A stretch of DNA of 64,000 bases from Clostridia bacterium. GTDB lineage: Bacteria > Bacillota > Clostridia > Lachnospirales > Lachnospiraceae. The stretch lies in contig CAJTAT010000004.1 in NCBI GenBank assembly GCA_910574475.1, forward strand, positions 349,991 through 413,990. Direction: 5' to 3'. How positions within the stretch are numbered: position 1 is the stretch's first letter; every line of letters starts with the position of its first letter. This document shows positions 15,232 to 23,597 of the stretch, in pieces. Position numbers and translations under genes: made by a program. The notes below the pieces were generated by a model. That model saw nothing but the letters and a program-made list of their open reading frames with translations. It was not told the DNA's origin and made no database searches.

Positions 15232-17142
15232 ATGTTTAAGAAAGAAAACGAACAGGAAGCAACGCAAGCATTGGCCTGGGGCGGAGAGGCAGCCGTAGCA
15301 GGCGAGCATGGCAGAAGTCCTATTGAGGAGTGGACAGAAGATACCCAGGTGCAAGGAAAGAAAAAGCTTTTTTCCTTTGGAACAAAAAAGGAAAAGGATC
15401 CATTTGCAGATCTGGAAGAGAAACCTTCCAAAAATCCATTTAAATTAGGAAAGAATAAGCCGATGAAAGAGAAAAAAGAAAAGGTGCCACTGACAAAGGA
15501 ACAGAAGAAAAAGCGTCGTAAGCGTATTATCATTGGAGTAGTAGTCGTAGCGCTGCTTGCAGTATTTGTCCTGCCCAAGTTTTTTGCACCAGAAGTACTT
15601 CCCAGTGTTACCGTAACAGAAGCAAATGTGGGCAGTGTGGAGCAGACGATAGAAGGCAGCGGCGCTGTAAAATCAGAAGAGATTAAGACATATTTTTCAC
15701 CTGTATCGGCAACCGTGGAGAATTTTGCTTTGAATGTGGGCGACACGGTGGAAGCAGGAGATATGCTGCTTACATACAATGAAGCAGAACTGGAAGAGCT
15801 GTATAAGCAGGCAGACCTTACAGGAACCGCAGCCAATTACGGTTATCAGGATGCCATTACCAGGGATAATAAGAACATCTCCGAGTTTAATCGTTCTTCT
15901 GCGGCACTGAACACCATCAATCAGCAGTTGGACGCGGAAAAAGATGAGAATAAACATGTGCAGAGTCGAATTTCAGAGTACTCTCAAATGCAGGCAGAAT
16001 CTTCTGCCGAGTTGGAGAAACGCTGGGCTGTGTTGACAGAAAAAGATGCGGCAGTAAAAAGCGCACAGGCAGAATTGGACGCGGCAAAAGAAGCATTGAA
16101 GGTGGCAACGGATAATCTAAACAAAGCCGAGGAGGAAGCTGCAAAAGCACAAAGTACTGACACCGCAGCAACTGTTGAAGGCGCTACGGCCGACCCTGGT
16201 ACACAGGCCGCACCAACTACTGATCTGCAGGCTTTAAAGGCGGCTGTTGACACTGCTACAGCTAATGTGGCGGCAGCCGAGAAAAAGTTGGCAGACGCCC
16301 AGGCAGCTTATGCAGCGGCCCAGGAAAGTGTAGATGAAGAGCAGAATTACCTGAATGAAATCAAGGGTAAACTGGAAGGCTACAACGACCGTCTGGCGGA
16401 TTCCACAGAGAACCTTCAGGAACTGCAGAGTGACAAGGCAAAGGAAGAGGGAATCAAGGATTCCAGCGAAGCTTCCAAGCTGACCAACGCAGCAAGACAG
16501 GAATTAGCTACCAACAATAATTTAAGCGACCTTAACGCCCAGATGACAAAGGATGATATCAACGAAGGAAAGGCTGGGATTCAGGCAGAATTCTCCGGCG
16601 TTGTGACGGAAGTGACAGCAGTCACTGGAGGCCCTGCGGCAAAGGGAGGAAGCCTGTTTACGATTGCCAGCAATGAAAATGTAGTAGTGGATATGTCTGT
16701 GACTCGTTATGATCTGGAAAAGCTGGAAGTAGGACAGACAGCTGAGATCAGCCTGGCAGGTCATACTTACACAGGAACCGTCAGCAAGTTGAGCCGTCTG
16801 GCAGAGGCGAATACGAAGGGAACTCCCGTTGTAAGCGCTGAGATTCACATTGACAATCCAGATGAAAATATCTATCTTGGTCTGGAAGCCAAGGTGACAG
16901 TCAGCGGCCATAAGGTGGAAAATGTACTGGTAGTTCCTGCAGAAGCTGTAAACACAGGTCAGGAGGGTACTTTCTGCTATGTAGTCGAGGAAGGCGTAGT
17001 GGTGAAGAAGCCAGTAGAGACTGGTTTATCCTCTGTGATGTATGTAGAGATTCTGTCTGGCTTAAATACTGGTGATAAGGTAATTACCAATGGTATTGAA
17101 TTCGTAGAGGAAGGTATGCAGGTTACGGCTGTGGAGGGATAA
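15232..17142 (+). CDS. MacA/HlyD-like periplasmic-adaptor-type protein
   Basis: 636 residues from the ATG at 15232, which has GAGGAG before it; an in-frame ATG 24 bp earlier is less well placed. About 95 charged residues precede a single span (IIIGVVVVALLAVFVL), which is unusual for MacA proteins. A barrel-sandwich half-motif (GSVEQTIEGSGAV, VGDTVEAGDMLL) follows, then about 250 residues of Ala/Glu/Lys-rich coiled coil, then the returning lipoyl half (IQAEFSGVVTEVTA) and a beta-barrel (LEVGQTAEISLAGHTYTGTV). It would bridge the ATPase/permease pair and the cell wall space. The permease gene starts 2 bp after its stop. Confidence 0.82.
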   Translation: MFKKENEQEATQALAWGGEAAVAGEHGRSPIEEWTEDTQVQGKKKLFSFGTKKEKDPFADLEEKPSKNPFKLGKNKPMKEKKEKVPLTKEQKKKRRKRIIIGVVVVALLAVFVLPKFFAPEVLPSVTVTEANVGSVEQTIEGSGAVKSEEIKTYFSPVSATVENFALNVGDTVEAGDMLLTYNEAELEELYKQADLTGTAANYGYQDAITRDNKNISEFNRSSAALNTINQQLDAEKDENKHVQSRISEYSQMQAESSAELEKRWAVLTEKDAAVKSAQAELDAAKEALKVATDNLNKAEEEAAKAQSTDTAATVEGATADPGTQAAPTTDLQALKAAVDTATANVAAAEKKLADAQAAYAAAQESVDEEQNYLNEIKGKLEGYNDRLADSTENLQELQSDKAKEEGIKDSSEASKLTNAARQELATNNNLSDLNAQMTKDDINEGKAGIQAEFSGVVTEVTAVTGGPAAKGGSLFTIASNENVVVDMSVTRYDLEKLEVGQTAEISLAGHTYTGTVSKLSRLAEANTKGTPVVSAEIHIDNPDENIYLGLEAKVTVSGHKVENVLVVPAEAVNTGQEGTFCYVVEEGVVVKKPVETGLSSVMYVEILSGLNTGDKVITNGIEFVEEGMQVTAVEG

Positions 17143-17144
17143 GA

Positions 17145-18371
17145 ATGGCGCAATTATTGGAATACTTAAAAATGGCCTTGGATAACATCAAGGCAAATAA
17201 AGGCCGTTCCATCCTGACTATGCTTGGAATTATTATCGGTATCTCTTCTGTAATCATGATTATGGCCATTGGCCAGGGGGCCAAAAGCAGCATCAGCGAT
17301 GACTTGAACGCTGCGGTGGGAGGCCAGATCTTTATCAGCGGAGCTTACGGAGACAGCAATCAGATTTATCTGACCCCCGAAGACCTAGAAGCGATCAAAG
17401 AAGTTGAGGGTGTCAAAGGAACGACTCCCTCAGACAGTATGTCGGGAACCCTTTTAACTCCCAGGGGAGAAGAATTTGCCTTAGGCGTATCTACAGGAAC
17501 GGCAGATCTGGAATACACCCATAACCCGGAGATGAAATACGGCCGTTATTTTACCGATTCTGATGTGGAAGCCATGAATCTTGTGGCAGTCGTGGGAGAG
17601 AGCGATGCGAGGAAGATATTTGGAACGGATAATGTTGTGGGGCTAAGTGTGGAGGTCAAGATCTATGATGCTACCCAGGAAGTCACTATTATCGGCGTCA
17701 TCAAAGAAGAGGATAGTATGAGTAATCTGACTTCCAGTATGATGTACAACAGTAATCGTGTTTCTTTCTATATGCCCTACACATCTAATTATGCATTTGG
17801 TTATATTTTGGATGAATTTTATGGTATCTATGTCATAGCCGAGAACGGGTATAGCAGCAAAGCTGTCAGCAGCGAGATTGTGAGCCTCTTAGAGCGCAGA
17901 TATCGGGTCCAGGGAGAGGATAAATTCTATGTGGAGGATGCTGACAGCCAGATTTCCATGATTACAGATGTGTTGGATATGCTGACAGCCTTTATTTCCT
18001 TTGTGGCTGCCATTGCCCTGCTGGTAGGCGGCATCGGAGTCATGAATATTATGTTAGTGTCTGTGACGGAGCGTACCAGAGAGATAGGAATTCGAAAAGC
18101 CCTGGGAGCCAGAACTGGATCTATTATGCTGCAGTTCCTGTCAGAATCTGCAATTATAACCGCCATCGGCGGCGTCATTGGAATAATCCTGGGAATCCTG
18201 GGGGCAAAGGCCGTCTGTTCTCTTCCCATGCTGGGAATAGAACCTAAGATAAGTATTGCCACCATCCTTTTGGCCACGCTGTTCTCCTCCGGTGTCGGTA
18301 TTTTCTTTGGAATGTATCCGGCCAAAAAAGCAGCGAAGCTGAGTCCTATTGAGGCATTGCGGAGAAATTAA
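17145..18371 (+). CDS. MacB-like FtsX-family ABC transporter permease
   Basis: A 408-residue permease with the MacB layout. One N-terminal span (about 20-43, with ANKGRSILTMLGIIIGISSV) is followed by a large extracellular MacB_PCD domain (about 45-270), then three C-terminal spans in FtsX order with VTERTREIGIRKALGAR between the first two. It ends PAKKAAKLSPIEALRRN, as in this family. With the ATPase and adaptor upstream it forms a MacAB-like exporter, probably for a peptide, lipid or antimicrobial; the substrate is unknown. Confidence 0.87.
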   Translation: MAQLLEYLKMALDNIKANKGRSILTMLGIIIGISSVIMIMAIGQGAKSSISDDLNAAVGGQIFISGAYGDSNQIYLTPEDLEAIKEVEGVKGTTPSDSMSGTLLTPRGEEFALGVSTGTADLEYTHNPEMKYGRYFTDSDVEAMNLVAVVGESDARKIFGTDNVVGLSVEVKIYDATQEVTIIGVIKEEDSMSNLTSSMMYNSNRVSFYMPYTSNYAFGYILDEFYGIYVIAENGYSSKAVSSEIVSLLERRYRVQGEDKFYVEDADSQISMITDVLDMLTAFISFVAAIALLVGGIGVMNIMLVSVTERTREIGIRKALGARTGSIMLQFLSESAIITAIGGVIGIILGILGAKAVCSLPMLGIEPKISIATILLATLFSSGVGIFFGMYPAKKAAKLSPIEALRRN

Positions 18372-18397
18372 GGAATTTTTTTAGTGAAAGATAAGAG

Positions 18398-18428
18398 AGG
18401 CTGTCGCTCTATGCGATAGCCTCCGTTT
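18398..18428. terminator. Intrinsic terminator between convergent operons
   Basis: AGGCTGTCGC pairs with GCGATAGCCT (one G.T) around TCTAT, followed by CCGTTTTA on the plus strand. It closes the MacAB-like operon; it may also serve the convergent ROK gene, whose stop is 6 bp beyond. Confidence 0.6.
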
Positions 18429-18433
18429 TATGG

Positions 18434-19645
18434 CTATTTTTCACAGAGCGTCGTCTGAAAGTGGTCAACAGCCAGCATCATGGCTCCTAAGATAAAACTG
18501 TCCTCGCCAAGGTGGGAGGGTACTATTTTGATATCCTTAACACAATAAGGATAACTTCTTGCATGGACATAATGTGAGATTTTATCAAGTAATCCGGGAC
18601 TCATTTTCAGCATTGTCCCACCTAACACAAACAGAGATGGACTTAAAATAGAGATGACATTTCCAATAGCGGCAGCAATCATACGCGCAGCATAATCCAC
18701 AATATTGGCGAAGAGAGGGATTTCCTGGTCGGCATAGCGGAAAATGGTTTCTAAAGTAATATCTGAAATATTGAAGTCATAGCTGAGCCGATCATCTGAA
18801 AATAGTTTTAGCTCTGCCTGTGCTTTTGCTATCAAAGCATCACCTGAGGCAATACTTTCCAGACAGCCAAATTGTCCACAGACACAGCGGGGACCATTGA
18901 TATCAACCTGCATATGTCCGATGTCCCCAGCTCCATCCTGGAAACCTCGTATAATGCGGTTGCTGTCCATGATACAGCCACCAATACTATTTTGGAAGAG
19001 TGAAATATAAAAAATAGGGTACTCCTCCAGGTTGCTAAAGTAGTACTCAGCAAGAGCGGCTGTATTCGTCTCTTTATCCAGAACAGTGGGTATCCCTACG
19101 GCTTCCTGCAGAATCTGACAGATTTTCACATGATCCCAGTCAGGAAAGTTTGGCGGAGAAATCAAAATTCCCTTTTTTGCATCTAAAGGGCCAGGGGCCG
19201 AAATGCCGAGTCCTAAGATCTGGCTTTTATCCAGCCCTGTTTCGTTCAATGCATTTTGCAGATCAGAGATCATAAGAGTGATGATCTGATCCCTTCCAAA
19301 CAGCGGCTTAATAGGGGTTACATGCTGGTAAATAGGAGTGACATTAAAATTTCCAATGACAACTGTGATGGATTCTGTGGTTAAAACAATACCCATAACA
19401 TAACAGGCTTTTGGATTGATGGCGACAAGAATGGGCTTCCTTCCTACGCTATTAAAATCACTGGTGCCAACTTCCATTAACAGGTTAGAGGAAATCAAAT
19501 CTGATACAATATTTGTAATGGCAGGGGAAGTAAGTCCAAGCTCCCGCGCTAAATAGACCCTAGAGATAGGGCCTTTTTTTCGTACTGTATTTAGAAGAAT
19601 ACACATATTATTTTCTTTCATTGTATGATTGTTAATTTTTTTCAT
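18434..19645 (-). CDS. ROK-family transcriptional regulator (NagC/XylR type)
   Basis: A 403-residue protein. An N-terminal winged helix (about 15-75, with GPISRVYLARELGLTSPAITN) is joined to a ROK sugar-kinase-like domain (about 85-395). The latter has the glucokinase-type GLGISAPGPLDAKKGIL, the zinc-site CVCGQFGCLESIASG and a C-terminal LFVLGGTM. ROK repressors bind a sugar or sugar phosphate and then leave their operator. Divergent placement next to the sugar operon makes it the likely local regulator. Upstream DNA is extremely AT-rich and holds a palindrome. Confidence 0.87.
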   Translation of the reverse strand: MKKINNHTMKENNMCILLNTVRKKGPISRVYLARELGLTSPAITNIVSDLISSNLLMEVGTSDFNSVGRKPILVAINPKACYVMGIVLTTESITVVIGNFNVTPIYQHVTPIKPLFGRDQIITLMISDLQNALNETGLDKSQILGLGISAPGPLDAKKGILISPPNFPDWDHVKICQILQEAVGIPTVLDKETNTAALAEYYFSNLEEYPIFYISLFQNSIGGCIMDSNRIIRGFQDGAGDIGHMQVDINGPRCVCGQFGCLESIASGDALIAKAQAELKLFSDDRLSYDFNISDITLETIFRYADQEIPLFANIVDYAARMIAAAIGNVISILSPSLFVLGGTMLKMSPGLLDKISHYVHARSYPYCVKDIKIVPSHLGEDSFILGAMMLAVDHFQTTLCEK

Positions 19646-20014
19646 ATTTCTTCATTGTCTCCAATGTTATTTTAGCCGTTTGGAATATTATAACGCAGGA
19701 TTCGAATAGAAGTCAATTAATTAATTGTTTTAATTAAATAATTATAATATAAAAATTTAAATATAAAAATTGTTTATTTATAACAATTAAATTATTTTTA
19801 TAATAAGAATAATAATAATAAATAAGTATATATTTACAAATATAAAGATTTTTAAATGGAAAAATTAAACATAAAATATAAAAAATGGAAAATAAAATAA
19901 TTAAAAGCTTTAATAAATTAGCTTGACTTTAGAAGGGATGGATGATACAGTGTATATACAGGCAGAGCGCTACTGCGGTAACAAAATTAAAATGTAAAGG
20001 GAGGTATTTGCAAA
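19646..20014. promoter_or_regulatory. AT-rich divergent control region of the ROK gene and sugar operon
   Basis: This 369-bp gap contains no gene. From about 19680 to 19920 it is almost pure A/T. The inverted repeat TTAATTA-N7-TAATTAA at 19717-19737 is the best candidate ROK operator. A possible operon promoter is TTGACT (19923 region) with TACAGT 17 bp on. The operon's first gene begins with GTG at 20015 after GGGAGG. Confidence 0.5.
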
Positions 20015-21067
20015 GTGAAAAGAATGTTTTTATCTACTTTAATTGTAGCATCAATGCTGGGGATGCTTGTAGCGTGTGGAAGCTCTGGAACCGACACACC
20101 TGTGGGATCCGTAGAGGAGCCAGAAAGCAAAGAGGAGTCTGCACCAGAGGCAGAAGCTTCAGGAGCAAAAGGCAAGGTTGCGGGGGTTGTATTTCAGGAA
20201 GATCAGTTTATGAAACTTCTGCAACTTGGCTACCAGAACGCAGCAGAAGCAGCCGGCTATGAGTTTATACCTGGAAATACCAATAATGATCAGGGTAAGG
20301 AAGCAGATTTGATTCATACATATTGCGAACAGAAGATTGCAGGCATTGCTATATCACCACTCAGTGAGAAAACCTCAGAAGCGGGATTGAAAAAGGCTGC
20401 TGATGAGGGAATTCAGATTAGCTTGTCAAATACAACCTATGAGGGAGACTTTTTTGCAGGGTGCTATTCTTCTGACAATTATGAACTTGGAAAAAGCACA
20501 GGAGAAGCGGCAAAGGCTTATATAGAAGAGAACCTGGATGGCACGGCTAATATTGCTGTAATCCAGTATAAGAGCCTTCTTTCTGAACAGAGTACAGCGA
20601 GAAGCTCTGGATTTTTAGATGTAGTATTAGAACTTCCAGGCGTTACAGTGGTGGACGACCAGGACGCGTGGCTCCAGGATAAGGCAATTACAGTGGTGAC
20701 AGATATGTTGACGGCACACCCGGAGATTGATTTGATTTTTGCGGCAAATGATGGAGGAACCATCGGTACTGTAATGGCGGTCCAGAATACAGGAAATGCT
20801 GGGAAGATTGTTGTTTTTGGCACAGATGCTTCTGAGCAGATGGTTTCTCTTTTAAAAGATGAAAGTAATATTTTGCAGGCAGTTACAGGACAGGATCCTT
20901 ATGAGATCGGTATGCAGACTATGCAGACCCTCATAGATGCGATTGAAGGAAAGGATGTATCTGCTTCCAGAGGCCAGCTTACAATTGTGCCTGGTATTCT
21001 CCTGAGCCGCGATGATCCCGATGGGCTGGATACCTATTTGGCGGATCTTTTGGAAAAGACATCCTGA
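20015..21067 (+). CDS. Ribose-type sugar-binding lipoprotein (ABC transporter)
   Basis: 350 residues from a GTG at 20015. A signal peptide ends in the lipobox LVACGSS, so the mature protein is lipid-anchored at the Cys near residue 21. An acidic linker is followed by a periplasmic-binding-protein type 1 fold (about 50-345): GKVAGVVFQEDQFMKLLQLG, then LIFAANDGGTIGTVMAV and VVFGTDASEQMV. It is the RbsB-like receptor for the ATPase and permease encoded next. The ligand is unknown; downstream genes suggest a hexose, pentose or polyol. Confidence 0.87.
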   Translation: MKRMFLSTLIVASMLGMLVACGSSGTDTPVGSVEEPESKEESAPEAEASGAKGKVAGVVFQEDQFMKLLQLGYQNAAEAAGYEFIPGNTNNDQGKEADLIHTYCEQKIAGIAISPLSEKTSEAGLKKAADEGIQISLSNTTYEGDFFAGCYSSDNYELGKSTGEAAKAYIEENLDGTANIAVIQYKSLLSEQSTARSSGFLDVVLELPGVTVVDDQDAWLQDKAITVVTDMLTAHPEIDLIFAANDGGTIGTVMAVQNTGNAGKIVVFGTDASEQMVSLLKDESNILQAVTGQDPYEIGMQTMQTLIDAIEGKDVSASRGQLTIVPGILLSRDDPDGLDTYLADLLEKTS

Positions 21068-21083
21068 CAAAGGAGAAGATGGT

Positions 21084-22577
21084 ATGAGTGTCTTAAAGAT
21101 TGAAAAAGTGAATAAGGCTTTCCCGGGGACTCTGGCATTGAATCAGGTATGCTGTCAATTTGAGAGTGGAAAAGTAAATGCGCTTGTGGGTAAAAACGGC
21201 TCAGGTAAATCAACACTTGTTAAGATCATCAATGGTACTCAAAAACCGTCCGAAGGAAGAGTGCTGTTTAATGAGAAGGAATTGACTTTCTCGTCTCCTG
21301 CAGATGCACAGTCCCAGGGGATCGCCACAGTATATCAGGAATTATCTCTTATTCCGGGCTTGACAGTAGCTGAAAATATACGAATGGGCCGGTTTAAAAT
21401 GAAAGGGAAATTGATTGACTGGAAGCAGACTTATGCGGAAGCGCAAGAGATTTTAAGCAGCATGGGAATTACCGTAAATCCACGTGCTCAGGTATCAAGC
21501 CTGAGCATGTGGCAATGTCAGATGGTAGAGATTGCCAAAGCAATGAGCAGTGAACCCAAAGTGCTTTTGCTGGACGAACCTACATCTTCTCTTGCCCAGC
21601 ATGAAACTCAGATCTTATTTGAACTAATCCAGGAATTAAAAAAGCGGGATGTTATCATTGTTTATATATCTCACAGACTGCAGGAATTATGGGAAATATG
21701 CGATACATGCCATGTGCTGCGTGACGGCAATTATATAGGGGCAATCCCGGATATGAAAGCGGCTGCGCACGAAGAATTGCTGCACATGATGTTTGGTGAT
21801 ACGAAGGTAAAGAAAAAACCGAATGACTTGATGGCGTCAGATGAGGTAGTTCTAAAGGTGGAGAAGCTGACCAGAAAAGATACTTTCCAGGATGTAAGCT
21901 TTGAATTGAAAAAAGGCGAGGTCTTGGGGATAGCAGGCATGCTTGGCAGTGGACGAACAGAATTGCTGCGGGCTATTTTTGGAAGTGATATGGTGGACAG
22001 CGGAGTGGTTACGGTAGAAGGAAAGCAGGTCGCAAAAGCCTCACCGGAGATTATGAAAAATATGGGGTTGGCAATGACACCAGAAGATCGCAAGTTTGAA
22101 GGGCTGAATCAGGTGCAGTCTATTCAGAACAATTTGTGTGTGGCCAGCTTAAAGAAGCTGTCTGGTAGATTTTTTATGAAGCGGGGAAAGGAAGAGGCTG
22201 CGGCAGCAAAACAGATGGAAGAACTTCAGATCAAAGCCTCCGGTCCCGAACAATCAGTGATGAGCTTGTCGGGAGGAAATCAACAGAAGGTTATTGTGGG
22301 GAATTGGCTCAACACAGATCCTAAGATCATGCTTTTTGACGAACCGTCCCGTGGCATAGATGTAAATGCCAAGCAGCAGATATTTGAAATCATCTGGAAG
22401 CTTTCAAAAAAGGGTGTGTCAAGTATTGTTGTTTCCTCTGAGTTAGAAGAATTGCTGGAAGTCTGTCAGCGGATTTTGATCATGCGTGGAGGACGGATTA
22501 CAGGAGAAATCATGGCAGATCAAATTCAGATTTCTCAGCTATATACCACATGTATGGGAGGGACGATAGAAGTATGA
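21084..22577 (+). CDS. Ribose-type ABC transporter ATPase with two nucleotide-binding domains
   Basis: 497 residues from the ATG at 21084, preceded by AAAGGAGAAG; an upstream in-frame ATG lies within the binding-protein gene and is unlikely. It has the RbsA/MglA tandem layout. Domain 1 has Walker A GKNGSGKSTLVKI, a signature region reading SSLSMWQCQMVEIAKA rather than LSGGQ, and Walker B VLLLDEPTSSL. Domain 2 has the degenerate P-loop GMLGSGRTELLRA, then LSGGNQQKVIVGNWL and IMLFDEPSRGIDV. This asymmetry is usual for the carbohydrate-uptake-2 class. Confidence 0.9.
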   Translation: MSVLKIEKVNKAFPGTLALNQVCCQFESGKVNALVGKNGSGKSTLVKIINGTQKPSEGRVLFNEKELTFSSPADAQSQGIATVYQELSLIPGLTVAENIRMGRFKMKGKLIDWKQTYAEAQEILSSMGITVNPRAQVSSLSMWQCQMVEIAKAMSSEPKVLLLDEPTSSLAQHETQILFELIQELKKRDVIIVYISHRLQELWEICDTCHVLRDGNYIGAIPDMKAAAHEELLHMMFGDTKVKKKPNDLMASDEVVLKVEKLTRKDTFQDVSFELKKGEVLGIAGMLGSGRTELLRAIFGSDMVDSGVVTVEGKQVAKASPEIMKNMGLAMTPEDRKFEGLNQVQSIQNNLCVASLKKLSGRFFMKRGKEEAAAAKQMEELQIKASGPEQSVMSLSGGNQQKVIVGNWLNTDPKIMLFDEPSRGIDVNAKQQIFEIIWKLSKKGVSSIVVSSELEELLEVCQRILIMRGGRITGEIMADQIQISQLYTTCMGGTIEV

Positions 22578-23563
22578 GCAAAAAGAGAGAAACATCCATT
22601 GTGAATTTTATGAGCCAGAATATGATGCTCTGTATTTTGCTGGTGATGATTGCTGTATTTTCAATTGTTGCCAAGGGATTCCTGAGCGTAGGTAATTTGC
22701 TGGGGATATTGCGTAGCGTGTCTATTACAGGTGTTATTGCTTTTGGAATGACTATGGTAATTATTTGTGGAGAGATCGATTTGTCCGTAGGCTCATCCAT
22801 AGGATTGTCATCTGTGATTGTGGCAAAGGTGGCAGGTTCTCTTGATGCTGCCGGCTTCATGCCGCTGGAATCTTCCGTTATTATCGCTATGGTGGTCGCA
22901 GTTGCCATCGGAGCAGTGATAGGCTGGGTAAATGGTAAGATCCGTACACGTTTTAATATTCCTACATTTATTATTACACTGGCAATGTTAAATGGCCTAT
23001 ATGGTTTGGCCGCTATTCTTTCGAATGGATTTCCAATCACTACACTTCCCTCCTGGTATGGTGTGATTGGAGCGGGAGTGCTCGGGAAGATCCCGGTGCC
23101 GGCCATATGGCTTGTCCTGGTTTTTGGTATTTCCCTTGTGGTGATGAATTATACGAGATTTGGACGTGAAGTGTATGCAGTGGGTGGAAATATGGAAGCT
23201 GCCCGCTTATCTGGAATCAATGTCAATCGGGTAAAAGTAATTGTGCTGATTATAGTTCAGGTTATGGCTGCTCTTTCCGGTATCATTCTTTCCTCGCAGG
23301 TGTATTCTGGCTCTTTCTCATTTGGACGCGGTTATGAAATGGATGTAATAGCGCCAGTTATCATTGGCGGGGCCTCTCTGAACGGAGGACTGGGAAAAGT
23401 GACCGGGACAATGATAGGAATTGTGTTCCTGGGAGTTCTGATGAATGGAATGACATTGCTCGGTGTGGATGATTATGTCAAATACGTAGTGAAAGGGCTT
23501 GTAGTCCTGGTGGCAGTTTTGGTTAATGCGATTCAGGACGAGCTTGCTAAAAAGAGCCAATAG
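22574..23563 (+). CDS. Ribose-type ABC transporter permease
   Basis: 329 residues from the ATG at 22574, which overlaps the ATPase stop (ATGA junction). It has eight to ten hydrophobic segments and the family motif GEIDLSVGSSIGLSSVI near residue 70, followed by VGGNMEAARLSGINVNR and IGGASLNGGLGKVTGTMIG. It is the RbsC-like channel of the preceding binding protein and ATPase. Confidence 0.9.
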   Translation: MSKKRETSIVNFMSQNMMLCILLVMIAVFSIVAKGFLSVGNLLGILRSVSITGVIAFGMTMVIICGEIDLSVGSSIGLSSVIVAKVAGSLDAAGFMPLESSVIIAMVVAVAIGAVIGWVNGKIRTRFNIPTFIITLAMLNGLYGLAAILSNGFPITTLPSWYGVIGAGVLGKIPVPAIWLVLVFGISLVVMNYTRFGREVYAVGGNMEAARLSGINVNRVKVIVLIIVQVMAALSGIILSSQVYSGSFSFGRGYEMDVIAPVIIGGASLNGGLGKVTGTMIGIVFLGVLMNGMTLLGVDDYVKYVVKGLVVLVAVLVNAIQDELAKKSQ

Positions 23564-23597
23564 TTTATATATGAAATACAAAGATGGAGGTGCGAGT

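Noticed and set aside
21012..21083. Upstream start for the double ATPase
   Set aside because: The extension lies within the binding-protein gene; the ATG at 21084 has the ribosome site and gives the normal RbsA N-terminus.
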